A stretch of 64,000 nucleotides of DNA from Saururus chinensis (GCA_035235625.1 CP141149.1:1893001-1957000); one strand, 5' to 3'; positions 33,190 to 46,382 are shown, numbered from the stretch's first letter. Translations and numbers: made by a program. The notes: generated by a model not told the origin, from the sequence alone.

Positions 33190-33708
33190 AAATTTTAACC
33201 CTAGTTCGACGCCTTAGTTTAGGCCATGCTTTTGTTTATTTAATCCCAGATTTAAGGCCTTACTCTAGGCCATACTTTTGGCCAATTTAATCCCTGATTC
33301 TTAGCCGGACTTTGGGCCATACTTTGGACAACTTAATCCCTCATTTGTGGCCTTAATTTAAGTCATACTTTGGCCAATTTACTCCCTAATTCATGGCCTT
33401 ACTTTAAACCATAATTTGGCTAATTTAATCCCTGATTCATGGCCTAACTTTAGGCCATACTTTGGCCAATTTAATCCCTGATTCGTGGCCTTATTTTAGG
33501 TGACAAATTTAATCCCTGATTTGTGGCGTTACTTTAGGCCATACTTTCGCCAATTTAATCCATGATTCATGAGCTTACTTTAGGCAACACTTTGGCCAAT
33601 TTAATCCCTAATTCATGGCCTTACTTTAGGCCATACTTTGGCCAATTTAATCCCTAATTCATGGCCTTACTTTAGGCCATACTTTGGCCAATTTAATCCC
33701 TGATTTGT
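33190..33708 (+). repeat. 46-bp minisatellite M in D1, part 1
   Basis: About eleven units, each with aatccctgattc, ggccttactttaggc and catactttggcc, spaced 46 bp with occasional indels. H interrupts it after 33708. Confidence 0.9.
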
Positions 33709-36700
33709 TGTAACACCCAAGATTTTTCATCCCTTTTTCTTAAACTCACAGAAATTTTTTTTTTCAATATAATACGATGAATCAGAGTCAAAATGACGAA
33801 ATCAAAATTTGTATAAATAGTTTACAATTTAAAACATCATACGATTAAATATTGTACCGGTGAATCAAATATCCTCAGGCATTCCTCGAAAACTAACGTA
33901 CGACTAAATTACCATGATCATGGATTTTTAAATACAAATAACTCCCAGGAGTCTCCAAGTACAAGTCCCATAAACAGTCTACTATCTGATCCAAATTAAA
34001 AGTCCAGAAGATATAAACACTTAAATCTCACCAAATACATCAGATCGTGGCACCAAATATACTCTCATTGAATCAAATATACTTGAGTCGAGAGGGAAAT
34101 AATCCACCACAGAAACGAGCGTCCATCTCCAAAAGCTCTCCAACACAACCTGCAAAAGCCTCCCGAACAATGGGGCTAAAAAAGTAGGGTGAGTATTTTC
34201 ATACTCAGTAGTGGAAATCCTAAACATTGAACTCAGTAAGTTCATAAATACATGCATTCATGCAACTCAAACGTGAAGCAGTTAACATAACATAATCATA
34301 TACATCTGCATATAAAATGCAAAACACGCCAATGAAAGTAAACTTACACAAACACCCTTAACTAGGGTCTTACAACTTACTCGTACCATCGTACGCATAC
34401 TCAACAACTTACACATACTCGTACGACCATACTCGTACAATCTTACACTTACAGCACTTCTCAGAATTATATACTTACAATCGTACTCAGAATTGTACAC
34501 TTACGGTCTTACTCAGAAACTTACACTTATATTCTTACTCAGAATCATCATCTTACAAACATACTCATACTCATACTCACACGACTTACACGTACTTGTA
34601 CGACCTTAATCATACAATCATACGCTTACACATAAACGTATGCTTATGTCTTCCTAAGGAGCTTACACTTACTCTGGATCTTACACATACGACTTACTCA
34701 AACTGAAACATACAACTTATTCGTACCATTGTATACATACTACCGACAACTGAAGCTCATTACAATTAAAAAGCTCCTGCGTCGGAAAGGAAGGGAATGC
34801 CACTGGGGCATTGCCTTAACCTTTGGGGAGCAACTAGAAGGCGTGGACTTTTCCGAAGGCAAGGCACACCTATGCTCATGGGGCACAAGATCAAACAGGT
34901 AAGAGTAGATCCATGATACTACTTACCTGAGCACGCAAATACCCACTCTCTGGGGCCATACAGTGCCAACAAGGGCCATACAGTGCCAACTAAGGGCAGA
35001 AAACATATAGTGCCACTCTAGGGCAATAATCTTACAATGCTACTCTTGGGCAGAACTTACAGTGCCATCTAGGCAGAAACATACAGAGCCCACAAAGGGT
35101 GGAAACTTACAGCGCTCTCAACAGAGCATCAAACGTCTGGGCTTAATGCAACACACAGACCAGTCAAAGCATTCATCGCTCTCAACAGAGCATCTGATGT
35201 CTGGTGCACTATATAGCACACAAACAACATCCCGCAGGAATAACCACCATGAAAAGACACAAGAAATGCTCAGTCGATTCATTATCGGCTAGCCCAAACA
35301 CGGAACTTAATCCGTCGAACCCTCAAGTCTCAAACTCACAATGCTATTAATAGTTTTCTCATAATTCAAGTTTGAATTAAGTATATTATGTGGTACAATT
35401 ATGCCAAACTGACTCACAGTCCTTGGCTGATCAAACCGAAGCTGAGCCCGATCGAAACCCTAGTTCATCGGGGCAGCAGACTTCACTTACCCTTCCCAGT
35501 CACAACATGTCTCATGGTACACAGATCCTTACGTAATCATACATCCTCGGTCATCCACCTTACGATCAGACATTTTACTTACATCGTCAAACTGAGCTCC
35601 TCAAAGCAGATCCTCGTTATCCCCCCTTACTTACACCTCACTGATTATGCTTACTTTTCACTTTATAATTTGTATGTTGTGCTTGTACAATTATGCACAC
35701 TCTTACCATTTAACAAACCCACATAAGGCTTCAAGCCTAAGTTCTCTTACTTACAGAAACCAACCCCTGACTTTGTTCCACACCAAACTGATCGAATCTA
35801 CTCCATTCTTCGCCTGTCATACTTACGTTTGTCATCTTCTATCACACGCTTACCCGTCCACATCCGACTCCATACCAAAAACCTTGCCACTTCTTACCAT
35901 CCATCGCCCATACCTCTACCCTCACACAGTCCACGCACATAACTAACTCACGATCACTAGTCATCACTAGCAAGTCCATAAAACACATGCATAGTATACT
36001 TACAGATTTGTTAGCCATCGCTAGCGCATACATATTCCACATCCACAGAACGTGCATGCAACTCATACATATTTATCATACTTAGCACACGTATTACACA
36101 TACAACAACCGTACTTACAGCTCATATGCATGCCATATGTATCTAAACATACCATATACTCATATGCACATCATGCAATCCTAGCATGCTACTACTCATT
36201 CAAGCATGCTATCATGAAATTACGAGTTCAAAGCTCCCCTACTTCGTAATCATGACATTTGGTGGCGAGCACATGACAGTGGCAGCGTCGGTGGTGGAGT
36301 TGGCGGTCAAAACCTTTGCCCAGCTGAGAGAGTTGTTGTCCTGAGGGTTTAGGAAACGCCAGAACTACACACAGCCAAAAAAGGTGTCAAAGTCAACACG
36401 ATAAAATTCGCGATCCACGGCAACACACTAGGGGCGGCTGGAAGAAAGATCATGCCAATGAGTGGTAGGTGCGACCAAAAGGCAGAGTGTACTCACTAAA
36501 ATTTGACCGACAATTGAACAATACCCAACCGGTCCAAAACGTCGAAATTAGCCGTGGTCAGCACCCAACGGCGTCGATTTTGCGTTTACAAGGGCCCACA
36601 TATGGGCGGAGGGCATGAGGTAACATTTAAGGACAAAGGAGAGATGGAGGACTCCGATGTCAACTCCAAATGATGGCAGAGCCATCCGATGATCGGGCGG

Positions 36701-38498
36701 CGCCAAAGCGGCACCAAAACCCTAACCTGCACATGCGGCTACTTGCACGCGCGGCCAAAGGGAGGGGAGAGAGGGCTAGACGGTGTCAGCCCAAAGCTCA
36801 TAAGGACGGTAGGGCCATACCAAGGGTGGTGACTGACGAAGATGGCCTTTGTCATTGTCGTGTCCAGGTAGGCTGACTAGAGGCCATACGGTGTCCGGTG
36901 GAGGTTGGACAGTAAGAGGGCAAAACATGGCGCTCTCTATAGCGAGGTCAAACACATATCATTGACAGAGGGGGAACCTACATCATGCTGAAGAAGAGGG
37001 GTGGTGCCGCACTAGGGCGGCTAGCCATCTCCAGGCTGAAACCCTCCACACTAAGGTGGTCCAAAGGGTGTTCGGCATCCAACGATGCTCGATGGCCCAA
37101 CACGGGTGGAAAACCCTAGGCACAAAGGAGCAGGGTTTACTGGCGGCTTTGGCCAACTCCATTGTGGCCCTAGCAGCCAGGAGGAGCTATCTCTGGCCAG
37201 AGGTGACGGCCAAAGTCAACGGAGATATACCAGACAGATAGCATAGTGAGGGACAGAGACCCTACTTTTCCAAGTAAGAGCACCCGAGCACGGGATGCGG
37301 ATCGGGTTCCGACAAAGCGGGGGAAACGAATGCTCAACAGGGCCCAGAGGGGTAGCCCACTAGCATCACTGGGCCGAGGTGGAGCCAGACAAAGGTCCAC
37401 ATGGCCATGTCCGACGTCTAGCTAGCAGTGGCAACCCATCGGTAGCGGCCCTTTTTAGGGCAAAGGGGAAGGAAGTCGAGTGGGGTGGCTCCCCACCATC
37501 GCCGGACTGAGATGAGGTCTGGCCAGCCATAACCAGCCACTAGCGGAGCCTGCAGAAACAAAAGCTGGATGGCGGTTTTGGCAAAAAATAGGGGCAGAAT
37601 GCACGGGTGGAGGAGACAACGGCCAGGAGATGGAACCGGGCTGAGTGGGGTGATCCACCGCCTTTGCTGGACCCAGGCAAGGCCGGACGGAGGTCCGGTA
37701 GGCTATGGATGGCCGCTGGCAGCCACTATTTACCCAAAATAGTGCACCAACGAAACAGGGCAGAGAGGGGGAAAATGGGTGGGGCAGCAGAGCAAAGGCC
37801 CATTGGGCCGGGAGGGGTGGCCTCCCGTTGTGGCCTGCCCAGGGCGGAGTCGTGGCCGGCCAGCTGGCCCTTGCCGGTCCACAGTGGCGGCGGTACACAA
37901 AACACAGTGAGAGAGGGAGAGATAACTTACTGGGGAAATCCAAGTGGGGGAGCCGGCGGGACTGGCTAGGGCAGTGGCCCTGCTGTCACCGGTCTGAGGC
38001 TGGCTGGACGGAGGCCGAGTGGAGCCCACTGGCCACAGCCAGTGCTACCACAACACCAAATAGAGAGAGAGCAGATAGATCGGCGGAAACAGGGGAGGAG
38101 CACAGGGTGACGAAATGGGCTGGGGCAACGTCGGGGAGGTGGCTTGGCCGTTGCCTGGCCACCATCAGGCCGAGGTCGGCCGGCGGCCTGCCGGCGGCGC
38201 TCCTCCAGCTCAACTAGAACGAAGGGGGGGAGGGGTCATCCAGACGCTTCTGGATCGGGCTCGGCCCAACTCTTTTTTTTTTCTCACTTACTCTCTTAAC
38301 CCGACTCTCATTCTCTTTCTTTTTCACACCGCAATCGCGCGTTAAGGCCCATGGCCTACGATGAACCCCACACCCGACTACGGGCACAAATATCGTAACC
38401 AAATACGCCAAAGTGTCACATTTTCTTGACGAAAATGTTCAGAAAATAGCAGGGAAAAAAAGGACAAGAAATGTAGGAAAATAATCCGAGGCATTACA
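33709..38498 (-). mobile_element. H: 4.8-kb solo LTR inserted in minisatellite M
   Basis: Begins TGTAACACCC and ends GGCATTACA. The flanks are tttgt (33704-33708) and ttcgt (38499-38503), a target duplication with one C/T change. There are no gag or pol domains. On the minus strand its start, TGTAATGCC then cggatt, resembles the D1 start, and its plus-left end with aagtacaagtcc resembles D2. I therefore orient it minus. 36600-38280 is GC-rich with long chance ORFs on both strands; these lack any domain and I do not call them genes. 34360-34720 is a low-complexity tract of cttacac and actcgtac words. Confidence 0.75.
34360..34740. repeat. Low-complexity cttac/tcgtac tract in H
   Basis: Dense imperfect repetition of acttacac, actcagaa and actcgtacgac. 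No clear fixed period. No coding signal. Confidence 0.6.
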
Positions 38499-39066
38499 TT
38501 CGTAGCCTGACTTTAGGCAATACTTTGGCTGACTTAATCCCTGATTCGTGGCCATACTCTAGGCCACACTTGGGCCAATTTAATCCCAGATTCATGGCCG
38601 AACATTAGGCCATATTTTTGCCAATTTAATCCCTGATTTGTTGCCTTACTTTAGGTCATACTTTGGCAAATTTAATCCCTTATTCATGACCTTACTTTAG
38701 GCCATACTTTGGCAAATTTAATCCCTAATTTTCACCTAACTTTAAGGCATACTTTGGCCAACTTAATCCCTGATTTATGGCCTGACTTTAGGCCAAACTT
38801 AGGCCAATTTAATCCCTGATTCGTAGCCTTACTTTAGGACATACTTTGGCCAATTTAATCCCTGATTCGTGGCCTTACTTTAGGCCATACTTTAGCCAAT
38901 TTAATCCCTGATTCATGACCTGACTTTAGGCCATACTTTGGCCAATGTAATCCCTGATTTGTGGCCTTACAGTTGGCCATACTTTGGCCAATTTAATCTC
39001 CAATTCGTGGCCTTACTTTAGGCCATACTTCGGACAATTTAATCTCTGATTCGTGGTCTTACTTTA
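38499..39066 (+). repeat. 46-bp minisatellite M in D1, part 2
   Basis: About twelve units resume in register after H, beginning with the duplicated ttcgt. They are cut after 39066 by G (target duplication cttta at 39062-39066). Confidence 0.9.
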
Positions 39067-40707
39067 TGTGACAACCCAGGTTTGAGGTAAGTTATACTTT
39101 TGGAATTTTTATGTATTATTAGAGCATTATTTTGAATGTGGAACCTTAATGAATGTTGTAGAACTCTAGAAACCGAACTTAAAGGGTTTTGAAACACTTG
39201 ATTCGGTGGTAGTGGCCGTATGTAGCGATCGTGGAAGCGCGCATCATAAGCAGGCCCACAATGAAACTACAGTAAAACCTATCCTTGATTGGTCTTGTTT
39301 CGAAGGGCTCGTCGATACGAGTCCATCGGTACTAAGAACGTACAATTCCGATATATAGGTAAAAAGTTAGAGCAATTTAAAGTTTTGGAAAAAAGAAAAA
39401 AATATATTTAATATTTTAACGTGGGCTGACGCATGCATTGCGTTAGCCGCACGCTGACCGCGCGATGCGCAATGTCACGTGGTTTGACCATGCGACATGG
39501 CGCCGTGCGGTTCGCGGGGCACGGCGGGCCCGTTGCGGAAGCGCGGCTCCGCGCGAACCGGTGCGGACACCGCGCGACACGTGTGGTTCCATGCATCGGT
39601 TTCGCGCGGTTCCGCTGTCCGCTGCGTGATGCGTGTTAGACACGCATCGCGCGTCAGTTCCGCCCCAATCTCTATTTATACCCCATTTTTCTTCTTCACT
39701 ATTCAGTTCTACCTTCCGTAAAAACTTCCGACTCTCCGTTCTGAACTGTTTTAAGTCCGATTCAACCCGTTTCAAAGGCGTTCTTAACTAAAGCGATAGT
39801 GCCGGACGCCGTGGCAGGACCGGATTTTCTATATCAGCTCTCTACGACCGTGAATTTTCTGCGCCGACCATAAGGTAGGGGATTTTAAACTCTAACTTAT
39901 GCTCTGCTTATATGTTCTAGTTTTTATACGCGGTTTTATTTCGTTGTGCTCATATGCTTGAGTTTTCTAAGAAATGTCATACGCATGATATGTTTTACAT
40001 ACCCTGAATTTTTGTCAGGGTATTTACGTTTTCCGAATAAATTTGAGGTTAAACCTTGAATTATAATATTTCTGGATACCTACCGAGGAAATGATCGGTA
40101 TCTGGCGCGCACATAGGTATGGAGTATCATGGGAAAACTCCTGCCTTTTGAGCTTCCTGTTGCCCCATGAGCACCGGAGGAACACCATTCAGTATCACGA
40201 CTCTGGATTGATCATCATCGGACGAACCGGTGTTTTTCCGAAATTATTTTGAATTTGTTCTGAAAAAAATAAAATGATTATCCTTTGCTGAGCATAAAAT
40301 TAGATTTTAATTCCACCTACTGAGTATAAAAAAAATGCTCACCTACCCACATACTCTGCAGGTAGTAAAATCAACATGGAAGAGTCCACCGGAGGGTTAT
40401 CTGTTTAGTTGTTTCTTTCCAATATTTTTTTTACCTCTGTAGTAATATATTTTCGACATTCTGTAATATGACTGCTATACATGCAGTGTATTCTGGACAA
40501 GGTCCTACTTTTCTGCTACGTTATATGTAATAGTTTAGCTGTGCATCAATTCTAAAATTTTCTATACCAACTTATTTTATGCCGATATTTTTTTTGTAAT
40601 CCGTACGGTGGACCGTCACATTCGGTTTCACGTGCAATGTAACATGTGCCGAGCAAGATAATAATTACGCAAAATATGACGTATATTATTTTCTGACGGT
40701 TGCCACA
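39067..40707 (+). repeat. 5' LTR of G
   Basis: 1641 bp. It carries a CpG-dense block at 39420-39665 directly before the TATA box ctatttata (39672-39680). It ends ggttgccaca. It is collinear with the 3' LTR except for the CpG block. Confidence 0.92.
39420..39685 (+). promoter_or_regulatory. CpG-rich promoter block and TATA box of the G LTR
   Basis: A run rich in cgcg, gcgc and acgc words ends about 8 bp before tctatttataccc, the probable TATA box, which is followed by cttcttcac. The same order occurs at 46750-47099 in the 3' LTR, where the block is about 86 bp longer and rearranged. Confidence 0.6.
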
Positions 40708-40709
40708 CT

Positions 40710-40721
40710 TGGTATCGGAGC
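40710..40721 (+). other. Primer binding site of G
   Basis: tggtatcggagc, two bases after the LTR, with 11 of 12 matches to the initiator-Met tRNA complement. Confidence 0.88.
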
Positions 40722-40803
40722 ACTTGCCTCCACTGTTCCTAGAGCAGTTATTTTTTTTATTATAATAAATATATTTGATGCTTTCTTATATATATATATT
40801 GTT

Positions 40804-41658
40804 TTGTATTTTGAAATGTTAAATCAGTTAATGGGAAAATTGAAAATGAGACTGATTTCGGGATCTTTATATCATATGTCAGCCCGAAAACCACCACCAA
40901 AGAAAAGCAAAAAGAGTCGTAGTATGGCAGAGTCTTCAAACACCTCAGAAATTACCACCACCCTTCCCCAAAATAGTGACGAGATCCAGGAGATAGTCAA
41001 TATTCCCGACACACCTCTTTCGTTAAACGAAGTAGAGGAATTTGTAAATATTTCTGACACAACCATTGATGTGGGAGATACATCAGAGGAAGAGAACCCT
41101 GAGGAGGAGGACCCTGAGGAGGAGGACCTAGAGGAGGAGGACCTAGAGGAGGAGGACCTAGAGGAGGAGAACCCTGAGGAGGAGGACCCTGAGGAGGAAG
41201 ATCCGGTGGAGGAGGACATTATGGAAGAGGACCCGGAACCAGCAGAAGAGGAACCATTGGAGGCCGATCCAATGGATGATGAATATTTCTGGAACAATAT
41301 GCTGATTAATGTTCCAGAGGAGGGCGAGATAATAGAAAATGTCGACCAAGAGGAGATGAGGGTGGTCCCAGAGGGGGAAGCAGTGGGAGAAAATATCATT
41401 AGGGGAGAGGGGGTACATAACCCTACGATAGATGTTGATCTGAGCCTCTTGCCTCCAGAAGCGGAAGAGATGATGGAAGCGGAAGGTGCACGTTGGGGAG
41501 ATAGGGGAAAGGGAATTGTATGGTACACAGACCAGTTACTAGAAATCTGTGTACTATGCGAGCAGAGGGGGCACTACTTCTATCAATGCCCATGGTACAC
41601 CGACCCATTGCCCGAACTATGCCCTATCTGCGAGAAGAATGGACACTTCTTCTTCTAG
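40804..41658 (+). CDS. Extra ORF of G: acidic-repeat protein with CCHC knuckles
   Basis: A 284-residue open frame lies between the primer site and gag. The first Met may not be the real start; another Met at 40876 opens SARKPPPKKSKKSRS, a basic run that could be a nuclear signal. The middle (about residues 95-160) is a degenerate 5-residue repeat (PEEED, LEEED) encoded by 15-bp repeats. Near the end is a zinc knuckle, CVLCEQRGHYFYQC (41549-41590), then a short spacer with a repeated WYTD word, and a second, CPICEKNGHFFF (41621-41655), cut by TAG at 41656-41658 just before its last Cys. At that position the first knuckle has Gln, so the stop is likely a CAG-to-TAG change. It is not gag; its role is unknown. 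Nucleic-acid binding is an inference from the knuckles. Confidence 0.75.
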   Translation: MYFEMLNQLMGKLKMRLISGSLYHMSARKPPPKKSKKSRSMAESSNTSEITTTLPQNSDEIQEIVNIPDTPLSLNEVEEFVNISDTTIDVGDTSEEENPEEEDPEEEDLEEEDLEEEDLEEENPEEEDPEEEDPVEEDIMEEDPEPAEEEPLEADPMDDEYFWNNMLINVPEEGEIIENVDQEEMRVVPEGEAVGENIIRGEGVHNPTIDVDLSLLPPEAEEMMEAEGARWGDRGKGIVWYTDQLLEICVLCEQRGHYFYQCPWYTDPLPELCPICEKNGHFFF

Positions 41659-41991
41659 TGCCCTTATAAGAAATTTTTTCCTTAAACATCTGAATATGTG
41701 TGGCTGTGTTTTAACCCCCTTTTGGTTGTTGGTTTGTTTTTAAAGTGTGGTTAAAACACTTTTGTTGCTTGACTGTAATCTTTTGGCTTTCTAAGTGTAT
41801 TATATACACTTCTTTTGTACGATGTAAATACGAAAATGGTTAAATATAAACTTCTAGTTTACAAAAATTTGTTGTGAATTTAAGGTTATTACAATCTGTC
41901 CGAAATATCATCTGACAAAGAAGTACAACTGTTTGATAATTCTGCTCAAGCCGAAAATGCTGCTCAAGATGCAGCAGTACCGGAAAACCAC

Positions 41992-42939
41992 ATGGATAAT
42001 TTCTTTGACCTAATGATCCAAAGAATGACTCAACATTTACAGACTCAAGGATTGCAACCCAGCCCTAATCACTTAAGTAACTCTAGGGAACCGGCTAGTC
42101 ATAGTGAGAAGGATAATTTACTTGAGCACTTTAAGAAGATCACTCCAGAATTTTCTGGAGTAGATGGACCAGAAGCTACTGAAAAATGGACGTTTGAAGT
42201 TGAACGAATTTTTAAAGCTTTGAAAGTCCCAGAGGATAGGAAAGTGGATGTAGCCACTTTCGCTATGACCGGAGAAGCAGCTTTTTGGTGGCCATCAGCT
42301 GAACGGAAGTTCTTTCCAAATAGAGGAAATATCAAATGGGAAGAATTCAAAGAGGTATTATACAACAAATATTTTCTGCCTCACGTTCAGGAAAAGGAGA
42401 AAGAATTTTTAGATCTCCAACAAGGGAATATGACAGTTTTTCAATATGAAAATAAATTTGTTCAGTTACAACGCTTCGCTCCCGAAATATGTTCAAAGGA
42501 ACTAAAGAAAGCGAGAAAATTTGTTAGAGGATTGCATAATGGACTTCGTAGTTGAATAGTAGGATTTCAACCTACTACTTTGGCTAAAGCTGTGGAATTA
42601 GCTTCACTACTGGAACAGGAATATCAGGAATTCTTAGTAGAGAAAAAGGATCGTGGACAAGAAAGCCGGATGGAGGACCGGAAGAGAAAATTCACAGCCC
42701 CTAAGTAGTATAATAATCAAAAATTTTGAAGAACCTTTGGACCACTGCCCCAGAATAAAAAAGAGAAAAAGTTAGAGAAATGCTCCAAATGCAACCGATT
42801 TCATCCATCAGGGATCTGTTATCTTGCTGAAAGGCGATGCTTCGCATGTGGAGATCCTAGGCATTAGATCAAAGAATGCCCCAAAAAGAAGATCAAAGAA
42901 GAGATCAAACCGGAGCAAAAACCAAAGGCTCAGGGGCGA
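41992..42939 (+). pseudogene. Gag of G
   Basis: The open frame 41992-42555 contains capsid motifs (EFSGVDGPEATEKWTFEVER, FKALKVPED, GEAAFWW, EKEFLDLQQGNMTVFQYE, RKFVRGLHNGL). It ends at TGA 42553-42555. Similarity continues in the same frame to a zinc knuckle near 42830-42875 (RRCFACGDPRH then KECP), with further stops TAG near 42705, TGA near 42727 and TAG near 42865. Several stops sit where the family has Arg (CGA) or Gln (CAG). Gag would form the particle and bind RNA. The upstream start is uncertain because the region 41686-41991 has no clear frame. Confidence 0.85.
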
Positions 42940-45900
42940 GTGTTTGCCATTACTACAGAAGAAGCCCAAACTTCAGCAAGAGTTATACAAGGTACACTTC
43001 TAATTTTGGATAAAGTTGCTAAAGTTTTAATAGATCCAGGATCGATGCATTCTTTCATATCCTGTGATTTTGCTTTAAGTACGGATCATCCAATTATGGA
43101 TTTAGGTTATATCCTAGAAGTGTCAACTTCTGTAGGAAAAACTTTTATAGCTCAAAACTTTGTGCAAGATGTGTCCATAACCTTTGACAACCAAAAATGG
43201 AAGGCTAACTTGATACTCTTAAGTATGAACGATTACGATGTCATCTTAGGAATGGATTGGTTAGCTGATAATGAAGCATTGGTGGACTGTAAGAAAACGA
43301 AGGTGATATTCAATACGCAAGGAGAGGAATTTACCTTTCATGGAAATAAAGAACCTTCAGAAGTATGCATTATTTCTGCTGTAAAAGCACAACACTTGAT
43401 ATCTAGAGGATGTCAAGTGTACCTTGCAAGTGTAATCTTGGAAGAATCATCATCTCCCAAGATAGGGGATATTGAAGTTATAAGGAACTTTCCAGATATA
43501 TTTCCTGAAGATCTTCCAGGGGTACCACCAAAGAGAGAGATAGACTTTAATATTGAGTTAATACTAGATACAGAACCTATCTCTAAGGCACCCTATAGAA
43601 TGGCACCGGCAGAATTAAAAGAATTAAAGAATCAATTGCAGGAATTGCTAAATAAAGGATTCATTAGACCGTGTGTCTCACCTTGGGGAGCTCTAGTCCT
43701 TTTTGTCAGGAAAAAGGATGGATCGTTGAGATTGTGCATAGATTATAGAATGCTTAACTCGGTAACTATTAAGAATAAGTATCCTTTACCCAGAATAGAT
43801 GATCTGTTTGACCAATTACAAGAAGCAAAAGTATTCTCAAAAATAGATTTAAGATCTGGATATCACCAGTTGAGAATACGGGATGAAGATATTCCAAAAA
43901 TAGCATTTCGTACCCGTTATGGACACTATGAATTCTTAGTGATGCCATTCGGATTGATGAATGCTCCTGCAGCATTCATGGATCTTATGAATCAAGTTTT
44001 TTGACCTTATTTGGATAAATTTGTGATTATTTTTGTCGATGACATATTAGTCTATTCTTCCACTCTTGAAGAACATCAAACACATTTGCAAATAGTTCTT
44101 CAAACTCTAAGAGACCATCAGCTATATGCCAAGTTAAGTAAGTGTGAGTTTTGGTTAGACAAAGTTGTGTTCTTGGGTCATGTCATTTCTAATAATGGAA
44201 TATCAGTAGACCCAATCAAGATTGAAGCAGTCGTGAAGTGGGAAAGACCCAAAACCGTTACAGAAATTAGAAGTTTCTTAGGATTTGCTGGATATTATCG
44301 AAGATTTATCCAAGACTTCTCAAAAATAGCTTTACCTTTAACAAAGTTAACCAGAAAAGGAGTGAGATTTTTATGGAATGAAGATTGTGAGAAGGCATTT
44401 CAGGAGTTAAAACAAAGATTAACCACCACCCCAGTTTTATCCTTACCAACTGGTAATGGAGGATTTGTAATTTATAGTGATGCCTCAAGAATGGGTCTTG
44501 GATGTGTCTTGATGCAACATGAGAAGGTAATAGGCTATGCTTCAAGACAATTAAAGAAGCATGAAGGTAATTACCCCATTCATGATCTTGAATTAGCAGT
44601 AGTAGTTTTTGCCTTAAAACACTGGAGACATTACTTGTATGGGGAGAAGTTTGAAGTTTTTACAGATCATCAGAGTCTGAAATACATTTTTTCTCAAAGG
44701 GATTTAAATTTAAGGCAAAGACGGTGGATTGAATACTTGAATGATTATGACTTCTCTATTCAATATCACCCAGGAAAAGCTAATGTAGTGGCCGATGCCT
44801 TGAGTAGGAAGACTTCGGGGATGGTAGCTCAACTGTTGATAAAAGAATGGAAATTGATGGAAGAGGTAATAGACATACAACCTCAATTACAACCAGAAAC
44901 CAAGAAGGTAATTGTAGCTAATCTGGAAATAAAATCTGAATTGGTTGAGCGCATTTTGGAGGCGCAAAAAGAGGATGTAGAAGTACAAACCTTCTTAGGC
45001 AAGCTTGATTTTGATAGACACTCTAAGGATGGTATAAGATTTAAAGAACGATTAGTAGTTCCTATAGTACCTGAATTAAAATAAGAACTACTGCAGGAAG
45101 CTCATAGGTCTAAATACACTATCCACCCAGGAGGAACAAAAATGTATCAGGACCTTAAAAGAAGTTTTTGGTGGAAAGGGATGAAAAAGGACATCGGAGA
45201 ATTTATCTCCAAATGCCTAACTTGTCAGCAAGTTAAAACAGAATGTCAGAAATCCTCAGGTACTCTTCAACCTATTGAAATTCCAGAATGGAAGTGGAAA
45301 CATATTTCTATGGATTTTGTTTTAGGCTTACCCAAGACATCAATGGGTCATGAATCCATTTGGGTTATAGTGGATAGACTTACAAAGAGTGCTCACTTTC
45401 TCCCTATAAAGAAGTTTCAAACATTGAATGTTCTAGCCAAAATGTATATAAAGGAAATTGTGAGTCGGCATGGCGTACCCTTATCGATCATTTCAGATCG
45501 AGACAGCCGGTTCACTTCACACTTTTGGCAGAACTCCAAGAAGAATTAGGTACTAATCTTTGATTTAGTACAGCATTCCATCCGCAAACTAATGGTCAAT
45601 CTGAACGAACTATTCAGACACTCGAAGACATGTTGTGGGCGTGTACCATAGATTGGAAAGGTAACTGGGATGAATACTTACCATTAATTGAGTTTTTTTA
45701 TAATATTAGTTATCATTCCAGTATTGGTATGGCACCATATGAGGCTCTTTATGGACGACCTTGTCAATCCCCAACTTATTCGAATGAAGTTAGAGAAGGA
45801 AAATTAGTAAAATCAGAACTCTTACAACAATGTATGGATAAAGTAAAGCTTATACGGAGTCGGTTAAAGACAGACCAAAGTCGTCAAAACAGCTACGCCG

Positions 45901-46352
45901 ATCAACGAAGAAAGGATCTCGACTTCTGTATAGGTGATCATGTGCTTCTAAAGGTATCACCAACTCGGGGAATTATGAGATTTGGTATGAAAGGAAAGCT
46001 AAGTCCTCGATTTGTAGGACCATTTGAAATTCTTGATAAAATAGGACCAGTAGCTTACAGATTGGCATTACCCCCTCAGCTGGACAAGGTCCATAATGTG
46101 TTTCATGTATCCATGCTTCGCAAGTATGTACAAGATCCTTCTCACGTTTTAGATCAGACAATGATCACCTTGGAACCTGATTTGACATTTGAAGAGAAAC
46201 CTGTCAGAATATTGGATCGAAAAGAACAAATCTTGAGGACAAAAAGGATTTCATTAGTCAAAGTGTTATGGCAGCACCATTCGTTAGAAGAAGCCACATG
46301 GGAATTGGAAAGTGAAATGGTAAAGAAATATCCTGAACTCTTTGATGAGTAG
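42940..46352 (+). pseudogene. Pol of G: protease, RT, RNase H, integrase, chromodomain
   Basis: Protease: catalytic [10 protein letters not shown] at about 43028-43057 and [12 protein letters not shown]: 43570-44330 with [26 protein letters not shown] and an intact IFVDD near 44030. RNase H: YSDAS near 44473, [20 protein letters not shown]. Integrase: HHCC finger near 45100-45235, [15 protein letters not shown], then HPQTNGQSER. The chromodomain (RILDRKEQILRTKRIS, VKVLW, EEATWE) ends at 46350. Breaks: TGA at 44002-44004, TAA at 45082-45084, a frameshift near 45535 and a TGA near 45562. Catalytic residues are present in all domains, so inactivation is recent or mild. Confidence 0.9.
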
Positions 46353-46382
46353 CAAGTTCAATTTCGAGGACGAAATTCTTAT

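Noticed and set aside
36670-38217. Several 70-170-residue frames on both strands
   Set aside because: They fall in the GC-rich part of the H LTR, overlap in several frames, have biased low-complexity composition and no domain. GC-rich DNA has few stops.
40872-41528. 218-residue serine-rich frame on the minus strand
   Set aside because: Exact antisense shadow of the acidic repeat ORF of G; glutamate codons gag/gaa read as ctc/ttc or tcc/tct on the other strand.
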